Position numbers and translations under genes: made by a program
Shown here: one piece after another, positions 55,391-64,000 of the stretch
How positions within the stretch are numbered: the stretch's first letter is position 1
Layout of the letters: every line of letters starts with the position of its first letter
From: an uncultured Cohaesibacter sp.
GTDB taxonomy: Bacteria > Pseudomonadota > Alphaproteobacteria > Rhizobiales > Cohaesibacteraceae
Reading direction: 5' to 3'
DNA length: 64,000 nt
NCBI RefSeq assembly: GCF_963666525.1
Contig: NZ_OY762905.1
Span: 682,001 to 746,000, forward strand
Notes under the pieces: model-generated
What the model was told of the DNA's origin: nothing
The model's input: only the letters and a program-made list of their open reading frames with translations
Database searches by the model: none

Positions 55391-56416
55391 ATGAAAGCTT
55401 TGACCCCAGTTCTTCTGGCAGCGACCGGCATGGCCATCGTCGCCAGTCTCGCCGCAACGCCGTCCGCTCTTTCAGCAGCCAAGCCCATCCTGACCGTCTA
55501 TGCCTATGACTCCTTCAACACCGAATGGGGTCCCGGTCCGGCCATCAAGGAAGGCTTCGAGAAAACCTGCGACTGCGTGGTTGAATATGTCGCGCCGGGC
55601 GACGCCACCGAGACCTTCAACCGCCTGCGTCTTGAGGGCTCGTCGTCAAAGGCAGACGTGCTGCTCGGCCTTGACTCCAACCTTGTGGCCGATGCCGACA
55701 AGAGTGGCCTGTTCGAGACCAACAACATCGCCGTCGACAGTCTCAAACTGCCCGTTGTCTGGAACAGCAGCACCTATGTTCCCTTCGACTGGGGCTATTT
55801 TGCCTTTGTCTATGACAGTGACAAGGTGAAGTCCGTTCCAACCAGCTTTGAAGAGCTGGTCAATGCTCCCGAAGGCCTCAAGATCGTCATCGAGGATCCT
55901 CGCTCCTCGACGCCGGGTCTGGGCCTGCTGCTGTGGGTCAAGAATCTCTACGGCGAAAGGGCCGATGAAATCTGGCAGAAACTCAGCCCGCGGATCGTGA
56001 CCGTTACCAAGGGCTGGTCCGAGGCCTACGGCATGTTCCTTGAGGGGCAGGCCGACATGGTGCTGAGCTACACCACCTCCCCCGCCTACCACATCGAAGC
56101 TGAAAACAAGACCAACTACAAGGCCGCCATGTTCAGCGAAGGTCATTACATGCAGGTGGAACTGGCCGCCATCACCAAGTCCAGCCAGAACAAGACGCTG
56201 GCCAACCAGTTCCTGAGCTACCTGATCGGCCCGGAGGCGCAGAAGGTGATCCCGACAACCAACTGGATGTATCCGGTCGCCCTGCCCGATGCCGACTGGC
56301 CAGCCTCCTTCAAGGATCTCGCACGACCGGGCAAGGCACTGCTGTTCGACACCGGCAAGGTGTCCAACATCCGCAAGGTCGCCCTTGACGAGTGGCTCGG
56401 CGCCCTCAGCAAATAA
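55391..56416 (+). CDS. thiB: Thiamine/TPP-binding periplasmic protein (ThiB)
   Basis: The protein has 341 residues from ATG 55391, with GGAGGA 5 bases upstream. Signal peptide MKALTPVLLAATGMAIVASL continues to about residue 30. The mature part begins KPILTVYAYDSFNTEWGPGP, matching ThiB, and includes LLGLDSNLV, YVPFDWGYFAFVYD and YTTSPAYH, which line the ligand site in the family. It delivers thiamine, TMP or TPP to ThiPQ. Its stop overlaps the thiP start (TAATG). Confidence 0.95.
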   Translation: MKALTPVLLAATGMAIVASLAATPSALSAAKPILTVYAYDSFNTEWGPGPAIKEGFEKTCDCVVEYVAPGDATETFNRLRLEGSSSKADVLLGLDSNLVADADKSGLFETNNIAVDSLKLPVVWNSSTYVPFDWGYFAFVYDSDKVKSVPTSFEELVNAPEGLKIVIEDPRSSTPGLGLLLWVKNLYGERADEIWQKLSPRIVTVTKGWSEAYGMFLEGQADMVLSYTTSPAYHIEAENKTNYKAAMFSEGHYMQVELAAITKSSQNKTLANQFLSYLIGPEAQKVIPTTNWMYPVALPDADWPASFKDLARPGKALLFDTGKVSNIRKVALDEWLGALSK

Positions 56417-58101
56417 TGACAGACGGCCCGCCCGTTCCAGGCGGGCAGAGCCTATCGACAGGGACGAGGGATTTTTCGGTGCTCAAACTGGCCAGACGAC
56501 AGTTATTCGCCTTTGGCATTCCAGCTGCATTCGCCTTTCTGGCACCGCTCATCCTTGTCCTTGCCAGTCTGGCCGCACTCTGGTCTATGGCTACCCCCGA
56601 TACAGGAGCTGATGCTGCGGGCGGCGGCTTTCCGCTCGCTGTTTTCGATGACATCTATGTCCGCCGCGCCATCAGCTTCACGCTCATGCAGGCTGCACTG
56701 TCGGCGATCCTGTCGACGCTTCTGGCCCTGCCCCTTGCCCGGGCATTGGCCAGCCGGGACTTCTTCGGCAAGACCGCAATCCTGTCGCTGTTTGGCGCAC
56801 CGTTCATCCTGCCGGTAATCGTTGCCATCCTTGGCCTGTTGGCCGTCTGGGGCAAGACCGGTCCGGTGCACGGGCTCGTCACGAGCCTCGGCTACGGCGA
56901 TTTCTCCATCTACGGTCTTTCCGGCATCCTGCTGGCCCATGTGTTCTTCAATCTGCCGTTGGCTACCCGCATCCTGTTGCAGGGATGGCTGGCCATCCCC
57001 CCCGAACAATGGCGCCTTGCCACCCAGCTCGGCATGGGGTCCGGTGCCATTGCCCGCCACATCGAATGGCCCATGCTGAAGGAAAGACTGCCCGGCGTCT
57101 TTGCCATTGTCTTCCTTCTCTGCGCCACCAGCTTCACGGTCGTGCTCGCCCTGGGCGGAGGCCCCAAGGCAACCACCATCGAACTGGCGATTTATCAGGC
57201 CATCCGCTATGACTTCGACCTGCAACGGGCGTCCCTTCTGGCCTTCCTGCAGATCCTGCTTTGTGCCGGGCTTGCCCTCGTTTCCCGGCTGATCGCCCGC
57301 GACCATGACACCGGCGAAAGCCTTGGCGGCTCTGTGCCGCGCGGTGACCGGACCTCCCGTCTGGCGCGCATCTTTGACGGCGCGGCCATAACCCTCACCC
57401 TCGTCTTTCTGGCGCTGCCGTTGCTTGCGGCCTTCATCCGCGGTCTGCATGGGCTCCTTGCCTATGATCTGGAATTCTCGGCCCTCCTGCCAGCAACAGC
57501 ACGTTCGATCGCGGTCGCGCTCGGTTCCTGTGTTGTCATGGGACTGATCAGCCTGCCGCTGGCCCAATTGTCCATCCACCTCCAGGGCAAGACAAAACGA
57601 TTGGTGGAACTGCCGGGATTCGCCATCATGGTAGCCCCGCCGATTGCATTGGGAGCCGGCCTTTTCATCCTGCTCAATCAGCACATCCCCATCGACAGGC
57701 TGGCCCTGCCCCTCACTGCCCTGCTCAACGGGTTGCAGGCCGTGCCCTTCGCGCTCATCCTGATCGGCCCGGCCATGGGGCAGATCAAGCGCGACCACGG
57801 CCGCCAGATCCAGCAGTTGGGCATGTCCCGTCGCACAGCCATGCGGCTTGTCCACTGGCCGTTGATGCGCAAGCCCATTGGCCTCAGCCTCGGTATCACT
57901 GCAGCGCTCTCCATCGGCGATCTGGGCGTGATTGCTCTGTTCGGCTCGCCAACGGCCCCGACGCTTCCTCTCTATCTCTATCAGCAAATGGGAGCCTACC
58001 GCATGGATCAGGCCTATGGCTCAGGCCTCCTCCTGACGGCGGTTGCCTTTGCTTTCTTCCTCCTCTTCGACAAAGGACTGGCCGGCCGTGATCAGACTTG
58101 A
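56416..58101 (+). CDS. thiP: Thiamine ABC transporter permease (ThiP)
   Basis: The protein has 561 residues from ATG 56416, overlapping the thiB stop by one base; a GTG at 56392 is less likely. It has about twelve transmembrane helices in two fused permease halves. Each half has an EAA-like loop: LATQLGMGSGAIARHIEWPML and QQLGMSRRTAMRLVHWPLM. These touch the ThiQ ATPase. It overlaps thiQ by 14 bases. Confidence 0.95.
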   Translation: MTDGPPVPGGQSLSTGTRDFSVLKLARRQLFAFGIPAAFAFLAPLILVLASLAALWSMATPDTGADAAGGGFPLAVFDDIYVRRAISFTLMQAALSAILSTLLALPLARALASRDFFGKTAILSLFGAPFILPVIVAILGLLAVWGKTGPVHGLVTSLGYGDFSIYGLSGILLAHVFFNLPLATRILLQGWLAIPPEQWRLATQLGMGSGAIARHIEWPMLKERLPGVFAIVFLLCATSFTVVLALGGGPKATTIELAIYQAIRYDFDLQRASLLAFLQILLCAGLALVSRLIARDHDTGESLGGSVPRGDRTSRLARIFDGAAITLTLVFLALPLLAAFIRGLHGLLAYDLEFSALLPATARSIAVALGSCVVMGLISLPLAQLSIHLQGKTKRLVELPGFAIMVAPPIALGAGLFILLNQHIPIDRLALPLTALLNGLQAVPFALILIGPAMGQIKRDHGRQIQQLGMSRRTAMRLVHWPLMRKPIGLSLGITAALSIGDLGVIALFGSPTAPTLPLYLYQQMGAYRMDQAYGSGLLLTAVAFAFFLLFDKGLAGRDQT

Positions 58102-58780
58102 CCATCTTTTCATCGCACTCGATGACTGGCAAATGACCGTCAGTCTTGAGGTTGCCGCAGGCAGCTTCTGTGCCCTCATTGGCCCTTCCGGCGCTGGCAA
58201 GAGCACCATCCTCAATGCCATCGCCGGTTTTCTGCCCCACGACAACGGCCAACTGTTCATCGATGGCAGGGACATGGCCTTCCTCGCACCGGCTGACCGC
58301 CCGGTGTCGATGCTGTTTCAGGAGCATAACCTGTTCAACCACATGACGGTGGAACAGAATGTCGGGCTGGGGGTCGATCCGTCTTTGAAGCTTGGCAGGG
58401 CAGAATGGCAGCAAGTGGAGGAGGCTCTGGCACAGGTGGGACTCGACGGCATGGGCAAGCGCCTGCCGCGGGCCCTTTCAGGCGGCCAGCGCCAGCGGGC
58501 GAGCCTTGCCCGCGCCATCCTTCGCAGGCGGCCGGTGCTGCTTCTGGACGAACCTTTCGCAGCCCTCGGCCCCGCTCTGCGCAAGGGCATGTTGCAGCTG
58601 GTGCGAGATCTGGCAGAAAAAAACGGCCAGACCATCATCATGGTCACCCATCACCCCGATGACGCAAGGCTCGCGGCCGACCAGATCGCTCTGGTACAGG
58701 ACGGAACCATCGCACAGGTTGGCAAGGCGGACGCCTTTTTCGCCAACCCGTCCGATGCCTTGAAGGCCTATCTGGGCTAG
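58088..58780 (+). CDS. thiQ: Thiamine ABC transporter ATPase (ThiQ), GTG start
   Basis: The protein has 230 residues from GTG 58088, with AAGGA 9 bases upstream, inside the 3' end of thiP. Walker A is GPSGAGKST (about residue 32), signature LSGGQRQRASLARA (about 129), Walker B VLLLDEPF and the H-loop VTHHPDD. It powers thiamine uptake. Length equals that of E. coli ThiQ. It converges with the ABM gene with only 15 bases between stops. Confidence 0.95.
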   Translation: MIRLDHLFIALDDWQMTVSLEVAAGSFCALIGPSGAGKSTILNAIAGFLPHDNGQLFIDGRDMAFLAPADRPVSMLFQEHNLFNHMTVEQNVGLGVDPSLKLGRAEWQQVEEALAQVGLDGMGKRLPRALSGGQRQRASLARAILRRRPVLLLDEPFAALGPALRKGMLQLVRDLAEKNGQTIIMVTHHPDDARLAADQIALVQDGTIAQVGKADAFFANPSDALKAYLG

Positions 58781-58795
58781 GCAGCACACCGGTCC

Positions 58796-59119
58796 TCAAG
58801 CAACGATTGTCAGATCGTCGATAACCTCGAAGCACTCGAGCACCGGAGGGCCGGCATAGTCCACGGTCTGCTCGCTCTTCGGCTTGCCATGCGACGCACG
58901 GAACTGCTGCGACTTTGTCCAGTCCGCAAAGGCCTCCTTGTCGCGCCACAGGGCATGCGAGGCAAACAGCACATAGCCTTCCTTTTCAGCGCCTCTCAGC
59001 AGATCAAAGCGGACAAAGCCATCCCGCTCCAACAGCTTGCTTTCACGCGACCGCCAGATTTCCTCGAAGGCAGCTTCCGAGCCGACTTTGACGCGAAACC
59101 TGTTCATCACCAGATACAT
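58796..59119 (-). CDS. Antibiotic-biosynthesis monooxygenase (ABM) domain protein, IsdG-like
   Basis: The protein has 107 residues, a single ABM ferredoxin-like domain. MYLVMNRFRVKVGSEAAFEEIWRSRES and YVLFASHALWRDKEAFADWTKS resemble rhizobial HmuD/HmuQ and IsdG/IsdI heme-degrading monooxygenases; the family's Asn (residue 6), Trp (about 58) and His (about 76) positions appear present. No heme uptake genes are adjacent, so a heme role is only inferred. Confidence 0.8.
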   Translation of the reverse strand: MYLVMNRFRVKVGSEAAFEEIWRSRESKLLERDGFVRFDLLRGAEKEGYVLFASHALWRDKEAFADWTKSQQFRASHGKPKSEQTVDYAGPPVLECFEVIDDLTIVA

Positions 59120-59226
59120 TCAAAACTCCCGTTGCTTTCAATCATACGGGAAAAACCATAGGCGCAAGGCAAGGGTAGCGGCAAGTTACAGTGCGTTCAT
59201 CTGTTCTGGTCGCCCCCCTCAAGGCA

Positions 59227-59261
59227 CAAAAAAGCCCGCCGGAACACCGTCCGGCGGGCTT
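59227..59261 (-). terminator. Terminator at the end of the dipeptide ABC operon
   Basis: AAGCCCGCCGG (59232-59242) pairs with CCGGCGGGCTT (59251-59261). On the minus strand a TTTTTT run follows. It lies 24 bases after the last ATPase stop. Confidence 0.9.
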
Positions 59262-59284
59262 GAATGCCAAACACGAAAGCAGTA

Positions 59285-60130
59285 TCAGGCGGTTGCCTTG
59301 CCTGCCAGCACGCGTTCACGAATGGACTCGATGCTGGTCTTCGGCGTCGCTGCCAACAGCGTCCTTGTGTATTCATGCTGCGGATTGGAGAAGATCTCGT
59401 CCCGCGTTCCGCTTTCCACGATCTCGCCGAAATACATCACCATCACCCGATCGGCGAAGTATTTCACGACACTGAGATCGTGCGAGATGAAGAGATAGGA
59501 GAGATTGAACTCTTCCTGCAGGTCTTTGAGCAGGTTGAGAATCTGGGCCTGAATGGACAGATCGAGCGCCGACACCGGCTCATCGAGCACCAGCATACGC
59601 GGATTGAGCATCAGGGCGCGGCCAATGGCGATGCGCTGACGCTGGCCGCCCGAGAACATGTGCGGATAGCGGCCGAAATGCTCTTTCTTCAGCCCCACCT
59701 TGAGCAACATGTCCATAGCCTTCTGGCGCCGTTCCTCGGCGGACATTTCCGGATTGTTGATCTTGAGCGGCTCTTCCAGCACGGCCCCGACCTTCTGGCG
59801 CGGGTTGAGCGAGCCATAGGGATTCTGGAACACGATCTGGATCCGCCGCCGCATTTCCGCCGAGACCTTCTTCTTGGCGATATTCACCGGATTGCCCCGG
59901 ATCAGCAACTCGCCGGAGGTCTGGGCGTCGATAAGCGTCAGAATACGGGCAAGGGTCGACTTGCCGCAGCCGGATTCACCAACCAGCGCCAAGGTTTCAC
60001 CGCGGAAGAGATCAAAATCGATGCCCTTGAGCGCATGCACCGTCTCGGCCTTGCCAAACAGCCCCCCCGGGGTCACATAATCCCGGGTGATCCCGCGTAC
60101 GCTGAGAATTACTTCCTTGTTATCGCTCAT
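59285..60130 (-). CDS. dppF: Dipeptide/oligopeptide ABC transporter ATPase (DppF-like)
   Basis: The protein has 281 residues, rather short against the 320-330 of many DppF proteins. Walker A GESGCGKST near residue 52, signature FSGGQRQRIAIGRAL, Walker B MLVLDEPVSALD and SHDLSVVKYF are intact. It overlaps the preceding ATPase gene by 4 bases (ATGA). The C-terminus ends RTLLAATPKTSIESIRERVLAG without the usual Cys cluster. Confidence 0.9.
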   Translation of the reverse strand: MSDNKEVILSVRGITRDYVTPGGLFGKAETVHALKGIDFDLFRGETLALVGESGCGKSTLARILTLIDAQTSGELLIRGNPVNIAKKKVSAEMRRRIQIVFQNPYGSLNPRQKVGAVLEEPLKINNPEMSAEERRQKAMDMLLKVGLKKEHFGRYPHMFSGGQRQRIAIGRALMLNPRMLVLDEPVSALDLSIQAQILNLLKDLQEEFNLSYLFISHDLSVVKYFADRVMVMYFGEIVESGTRDEIFSNPQHEYTRTLLAATPKTSIESIRERVLAGKATA

Positions 60131-60981
60131 AGCGCTGCACCGTCCTCTTTGCTGTAAGCTGATGCAAAATCGCTCACCGTCGGCAGGCGATCACCTTCAG
60201 CGCGCTCCGGCAGGGCCGAAAGCAGTGCTCTGGTGTAAGGATGCTTGGGAGCCTCGAACAGTTCGAGGACGCCCGCTTCTTCCATCTGCTCGCCGTTATA
60301 CTGCACGACCACCCGGTCGGCAGTCTCTGCAACCACGCCCATGTCATGGGTGATCATGATGAGGCCCATCTGGCGCTCGGCCTGAATGCGCATCAACAGG
60401 TCCAGAATCTGCTTCTGGATGGTCACGTCCAGCGCCGTCGTCGGCTCGTCTGCAATCAGCAGCTTGGGCTGACAGGCAATGGCCATGGCAATCATCACGC
60501 GCTGACACTGACCGCCCGACATCTGGTGCGGGAAGCTCGTCAGGCGTTTCTCTGGCATTGGAATACCAACCGCCTGCAGCAGTTCGATGGTCCGGGCACG
60601 GACCGCCTTGCCAGTAAGGCCAAGATGCGTCTTCAGCACCTCGCCGATCTGGAAGCCGACCGTGAAGCACGGATTGAGACTGGCGATCGGCTCCTGAAAG
60701 ATCATCGAAATGTCCTTGCCGATCACCTTGCGCCGTTCCTTGGAGGACAGGGTCTTGAGATCCCGACCGTCAAAGGTCATCACGTCGGCGTTGACCGTGG
60801 CGGTCTTGGGCAACAGGCCCATGGTCGCCAGCATGGCAACCGACTTGCCCGAACCGGACTCGCCGACGATCGCCAGAACCTCACCCTTCTCGACCGTATA
60901 GTCGACCCCCTTGAGGGCACGGAAAGGTCCCGTGGCGGTATCGAATTCAACGGTCAGATTTCTGATTTCCAACAAACTCAT
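60127..60981 (-). CDS. dppD: Dipeptide/oligopeptide ABC transporter ATPase (DppD-like)
   Basis: The protein has 284 residues, with Walker A GESGSGKSV near residue 41, signature MSGGQCQRVMIAMAI (Cys where Arg is usual), Walker B LLIADEPTTALD and THDMGVVAE. It pairs with the DppF-like ATPase. It lies 13 bases after the permease stop. Confidence 0.9.
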   Translation of the reverse strand: MSLLEIRNLTVEFDTATGPFRALKGVDYTVEKGEVLAIVGESGSGKSVAMLATMGLLPKTATVNADVMTFDGRDLKTLSSKERRKVIGKDISMIFQEPIASLNPCFTVGFQIGEVLKTHLGLTGKAVRARTIELLQAVGIPMPEKRLTSFPHQMSGGQCQRVMIAMAIACQPKLLIADEPTTALDVTIQKQILDLLMRIQAERQMGLIMITHDMGVVAETADRVVVQYNGEQMEEAGVLELFEAPKHPYTRALLSALPERAEGDRLPTVSDFASAYSKEDGAAL

Positions 60982-60994
60982 ATTGCAAATCTCC

Positions 60995-61897
60995 CTATGA
61001 CCGCTTCAGTTTCGGATCCAGCGCATCGCGCAGACCGTCACCGATGAGGTTGATCGCCAGCACGGTGATCAGAATCGACACGCCCGGGAAGGTCACGACC
61101 CACCAGGCCCGGAGGATGAATTCGCGTGCCTCGGCCAGCATCGTGCCCCATTCCGGGGTCGGCGGCTGGGCCCCCATGCCAAGGAAGCCAAGCGCCGCGG
61201 CGTCGAGAATGGCGTTGGAGAAGGACAGGGTCGCCTGAACGATCAGCGGCGCGGTACAGTTCGGCAGGATTGTCAGGAACATCAGCCGCAGCGGACCGGC
61301 ACCGGCAACCCGGGCAGCCACCACATATTCACGTTCCCGCTCGGCCATCACTGCCGCGCGCGTCAGACGCACAAAGTGAGGCTGCAGGACGATGGCAATG
61401 GAAATCATCGCATTGACCAGCCCCGGCCCGAGCACCGCCACCAGCACGAGCGCCAGCAGCAGGGACGGGAACGCCAGAATGACGTCCATGATGCGCATGA
61501 TCGTGGTGTCGACCTTGCCGCCATAATAGCCGGCAACCAGCCCCAGAATGATCCCGCCGGTCAGGGCGATGACCACGACGATCACGCCGACGAACAGCGA
61601 CAGACGCGAGCCCATGATCAGACGAGACAGAATATCCCGGCCCACCGCATCGGTTCCCAGAAGGAAGGAGCTGTTGCCCCCATCGGCCCAGGCGGGTGGC
61701 AGCAGGAAGGCTTCGCGATACTGCATGTTGGCATCATGTGGTGCTATGTATGGCGCAAAGAATGCGATCAGCACCAGTGTCAGAAACACGAACAACCCGA
61801 TGACCGCGCCACGGTTGACGCTGAAGTAGAACCAGAATTCCTTCAGAACCGCTTTGGTGGACTGGCGGGAGACAGTTTCGATTGTGTTATCAGTCAT
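60995..61897 (-). CDS. dppC: Dipeptide ABC transporter permease (DppC-like)
   Basis: The protein has 300 residues, with about six helices. GTDAVGRDILSRLIMGSRLSL and the EAA loop REYVVAARVAGAGPLRLMFL are typical of DppC/OppC, as is the late ALGFLGMGAQPPTPEWGTML. It forms the channel with the DppB-like protein, encoded 13 bases upstream. Confidence 0.93.
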   Translation of the reverse strand: MTDNTIETVSRQSTKAVLKEFWFYFSVNRGAVIGLFVFLTLVLIAFFAPYIAPHDANMQYREAFLLPPAWADGGNSSFLLGTDAVGRDILSRLIMGSRLSLFVGVIVVVIALTGGIILGLVAGYYGGKVDTTIMRIMDVILAFPSLLLALVLVAVLGPGLVNAMISIAIVLQPHFVRLTRAAVMAEREREYVVAARVAGAGPLRLMFLTILPNCTAPLIVQATLSFSNAILDAAALGFLGMGAQPPTPEWGTMLAEAREFILRAWWVVTFPGVSILITVLAINLIGDGLRDALDPKLKRS

Positions 61898-61910
61898 TTC
61901 CCTCTCCCTT

Positions 61911-62918
61911 CTATCTGTGCCGGATGCGTGGGTTGATCAAGCCATAGAGCAGATCGACAACCAGGTTGACGACCATCACCAGCATGGCAATCATCAGAAG
62001 CCCACCTTGCACGACCTGATAGTCGCGGCGGGAAATACTATCAACCATCCACTTGCCGATCCCCGGCCAGGAAAAGATGGTCTCGGTGAGAATGGCCCCA
62101 GCCATCAGCACACCGACCTGCAGGCCGATGGTCGTGACCACCGGAATGAGTGCGTTGCGCAAGGCATGCATGCCGACGATCCGCAGTTTGGAAAGCCCCT
62201 TGGCCTGAGCCGTTCGCACATAATCCTCGCCAAGCACTTCCAGCATCGCAGACCGGGTCTGGCGCGCAATCACGGCCATCGGAATGGTCGCCAGCACGAT
62301 GGAAGGCAGGATCAGATGGGAGATGGTGGACCCGAAGGCACCGCTCTGATCGGACAGCAGAGAATCGATCAACATGAAGCCGGTTACCGGTTCAAAGAAA
62401 TACATCACCGAAATCCGGCCCGAAACCGGGGTCCACTGCAACCACCCCGAAAAAACGATGATAGCCAGAAGCGCCCACCAGAAGATAGGCATCGAATAGC
62501 CGACAAGCGCACCGGTCATGACCGAATGGTCAAAGAACGAACCGCGCTTCACGGCGGCGATCACGCCTGCCGGGATGCCGACAAGAACGGCGATGATGAT
62601 GGCCACGAAGGACAATTCAAGCGTTGCCGGAAACAGCGCGAAGAACTCGTCCCAGACCGGCCGCCGGGTCACCATCGACATGCCGAATTCGCCATGGAAC
62701 AGCCCCATGAGATAATTCAGATACTGGATGATCACCGGCTGGTCGAAGCCGAAGGAATGCTGCAGTTCGGCATAGCGCTCGGCGGAAATCCCGCGTTCGC
62801 CAGCAAGCAGCAGAATTGGGTCACCCGGCAAAAGCCGAATGAAGAAAAACGCAACTAGCGTCACGCCGATAAAGGTCGGAATAAGCATCCCAACTCGGCG
62901 CATGATAAAACCAAACAT
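61911..62918 (-). CDS. dppB: Dipeptide ABC transporter permease (DppB-like)
   Basis: The protein has 335 residues, closely resembling E. coli DppB in layout: RLLPGDPILLLAGERGISAE near the start, GEFGMSMVTRRPVW, EDYVRTAQAKGLSKLRIVG as EAA loop and ETIFSWPGIGKWMVDSI near the end. It is separated from the binding-protein gene by about 220 bases with a terminator-like hairpin. Confidence 0.94.
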   Translation of the reverse strand: MFGFIMRRVGMLIPTFIGVTLVAFFFIRLLPGDPILLLAGERGISAERYAELQHSFGFDQPVIIQYLNYLMGLFHGEFGMSMVTRRPVWDEFFALFPATLELSFVAIIIAVLVGIPAGVIAAVKRGSFFDHSVMTGALVGYSMPIFWWALLAIIVFSGWLQWTPVSGRISVMYFFEPVTGFMLIDSLLSDQSGAFGSTISHLILPSIVLATIPMAVIARQTRSAMLEVLGEDYVRTAQAKGLSKLRIVGMHALRNALIPVVTTIGLQVGVLMAGAILTETIFSWPGIGKWMVDSISRRDYQVVQGGLLMIAMLVMVVNLVVDLLYGLINPRIRHR

Positions 62919-63096
62919 AGATATTGCCAGCCCGGTTGAGAGAAGGTCTTGCGCCCTTCCCTGTCAGTGTAGCAGCCCTCTTGCACATCTCTTTTTCTGT
63001 ATTCGCACGAACAAAGTGCCGCGCTTTTCTGTCGAGAGGCAAGTCTTCAGGCCATCTTTTAGCGGAACAATCCCGAATATTCCATAGGCCTGATAC

Positions 63097-63130
63097 AAAA
63101 AGGGTGAAGGCGGGAATTCCCGCCTCCACC
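63097..63130 (-). terminator. Hairpin between the binding-protein gene and the permease genes
   Basis: On the minus strand GGTGGAGGCGGG and CCCGCCTTCACC pair with one mismatch and are followed by CTTTTT. Located 11 bases after the binding-protein stop, it would give more binding protein than membrane subunits. Confidence 0.85.
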
Positions 63131-63140
63131 TGATACCGGA

Positions 63141-64000
63141 TTATTTGTCGATATCCACACCGTAGAAGATGTGGCCGCCAAACGGATCAATCTTGTAGTT
63201 CTTGACCTTGCTGCTGATCGGCATGAAGACAACCGAGTGAGCAATGGTAGCCCAAGGTGCTTCGCGCTTGAAGACAACCTGAGCCTCTTCATAGAGCTTG
63301 GTGCGTTCGGCAACGTCAGTGGTCTGCTTTGCCTTGACCAGCAGATCATTGAATTCCTTGTTGCACCATTTTGCACGGTTCGCACCGGACTCGACGGCAT
63401 CACAGCCAAGCAGGACATACATGAAGTTGTCCGGGTCGCCGTTGTCACCGGTCCAGCCGAGCAGCACGGTATCGTGTTCGCCAGCGGAAGAGCGCTTCAG
63501 ATATTCGCCCCACTCGTAGGAAACGATCTCGGCATCCACACCGATAGCCTTCCAGTCAGCCTGGATCAGTTCGGCCATGCGACGTGCGTTCGGGTTGTAA
63601 GGACGCTGAACAGGCATTGCCCAGATGTTGGTCTTCATGTCGGTGACGCCAGCTTCGGCAAGCAGCTTCTTGGCGGCTTCCGGATCGTAGGCATCGTCAA
63701 CGACCTTGTCGTTGTAGGACCACATGGTCGGCGGGATCGGGTTCTTGGCAACCTGACCGGCGCCCTGGAAGACTGCGTCCAGAATGGCCTGCTTGTTGAT
63801 GGCCATGTTCAGGGCCTTGCGAACGCGCACGTCCTTGAACTTGTCTTTCTGGTTGTTGTAGGCCAGATAGCCAACGTTCAGACCAGCCTGTTCCATCATG
63901 TTGATATTCGGATCGGCCTTCATGGATTCGATGTCAGCCGGGTTCGGATAAGGCATGACGTCGCATTCGCCAGCTTTCAGCTTCTGGTAACGGACAGAGG
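63141..64000 (-). CDS. dppA: Dipeptide-binding periplasmic protein (DppA-like), 5' end outside window
   Basis: The frame is open to the right edge, so only the C-terminal 285 or so residues are seen; the stop is at 63141-63143. It matches the SBP_bac_5 family: QKLKAGECDVMPYPN, VRKALNMAINKQAILDAVFQG, an LGWTGDNGDPDNF segment conserved in DppA, and WATIAHSVVFMPISS. Position upstream of dppBCDF-like genes supports dipeptides as ligand; some family members bind heme or delta-aminolevulinate. Confidence 0.92.
   Translation of the reverse strand, partial: SVRYQKLKAGECDVMPYPNPADIESMKADPNINMMEQAGLNVGYLAYNNQKDKFKDVRVRKALNMAINKQAILDAVFQGAGQVAKNPIPPTMWSYNDKVVDDAYDPEAAKKLLAEAGVTDMKTNIWAMPVQRPYNPNARRMAELIQADWKAIGVDAEIVSYEWGEYLKRSSAGEHDTVLLGWTGDNGDPDNFMYVLLGCDAVESGANRAKWCNKEFNDLLVKAKQTTDVAERTKLYEEAQVVFKREAPWATIAHSVVFMPISSKVKNYKIDPFGGHIFYGVDIDK

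Noticed and set aside
56503-57987. 494-codon minus-strand frame opposite thiP
   Set aside because: Gln/Gly/Asp-rich antisense shadow of the membrane protein; no domain.

Overview
The window looks like chromosomal DNA of a marine-type alphaproteobacterium of the Hyphomicrobiales (rhizobial) lineage. This is inferred from gene content and gene structure: a rhizobial-style myo-inositol catabolic cluster with an RpiR-type regulator, a kinase-DUF2090 form of IolC, TRAP and ABC uptake systems, a DUF3563 small protein and MerR/CueR-type copper promoters. No rRNA operon, insertion sequence, prophage or CRISPR array is visible.

Layout. (1) 1-12525: C-terminal part of a giant secreted RTX/VCBS-like adhesin with 18.5 nearly identical 540-bp repeats, then unique domains, RTX nonapeptides and a type I secretion tail. 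(2) 12733-19394: an uptake and oxidation module (FAD oxidoreductase, LacI regulator, TRAP transporter DctM-DctQ-DctP) framed by two copies of one LacI-type palindrome. (3) 20142-35503: the inositol regulon: iolD, an inositol dehydrogenase, iolC (fused), iolE, iolB, an RpiR regulator, a three-gene sugar/inositol ABC transporter and a second Gfo/Idh dehydrogenase. GGAAT-N4-ATTCC-type sites tie these units together; iolA is not in the window. (4) 36273-41643: a DUF3563 small protein, a LacI regulator divergent from a hydroxypyruvate-isomerase-like gene with twin operators between them, an initiator tRNA, an RraA-family protein and a SatP-like transporter. (5) 41942-49121: a copper-handling island: cytochrome c, Tat-exported multicopper oxidase, cytochrome c'-like protein, CxxC membrane protein, His/Met-rich exported protein, a 39-residue Gly-rich membrane peptide, a Cu(I) P-type ATPase and a double-HMA chaperone. 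Two MerR-type promoters with 19-bp spacers drive it. (6) 49605-55041: a second initiator tRNA, smpB, dapA, a soluble lytic transglycosylase and an alpha/beta hydrolase. (7) 55147-58780: TPP riboswitch and thiBPQ. (8) 58796-64000: an ABM/IsdG-like monooxygenase and a dipeptide ABC operon (dppABCDF-like) whose binding-protein gene runs off the right edge.

Working model. The middle of the window is built for scavenging small polyols, organic acids, thiamine and peptides, each with its own local regulator or riboswitch. The inositol genes would take myo-inositol in through the ABC transporter, oxidise it to 2-keto-myo-inositol, dehydrate it (IolE), hydrolyse the diketone (IolD), isomerise (IolB), phosphorylate and cleave (IolC-DUF2090), with the final semialdehyde step encoded elsewhere. 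The copper island would move Cu(I) out of the cytoplasm and oxidise it in the periplasm, perhaps passing electrons to the adjacent cytochromes. The least explained parts are the repeat adhesin, the FAD oxidoreductase-TRAP module of unknown substrate, and the small proteins of the copper island.
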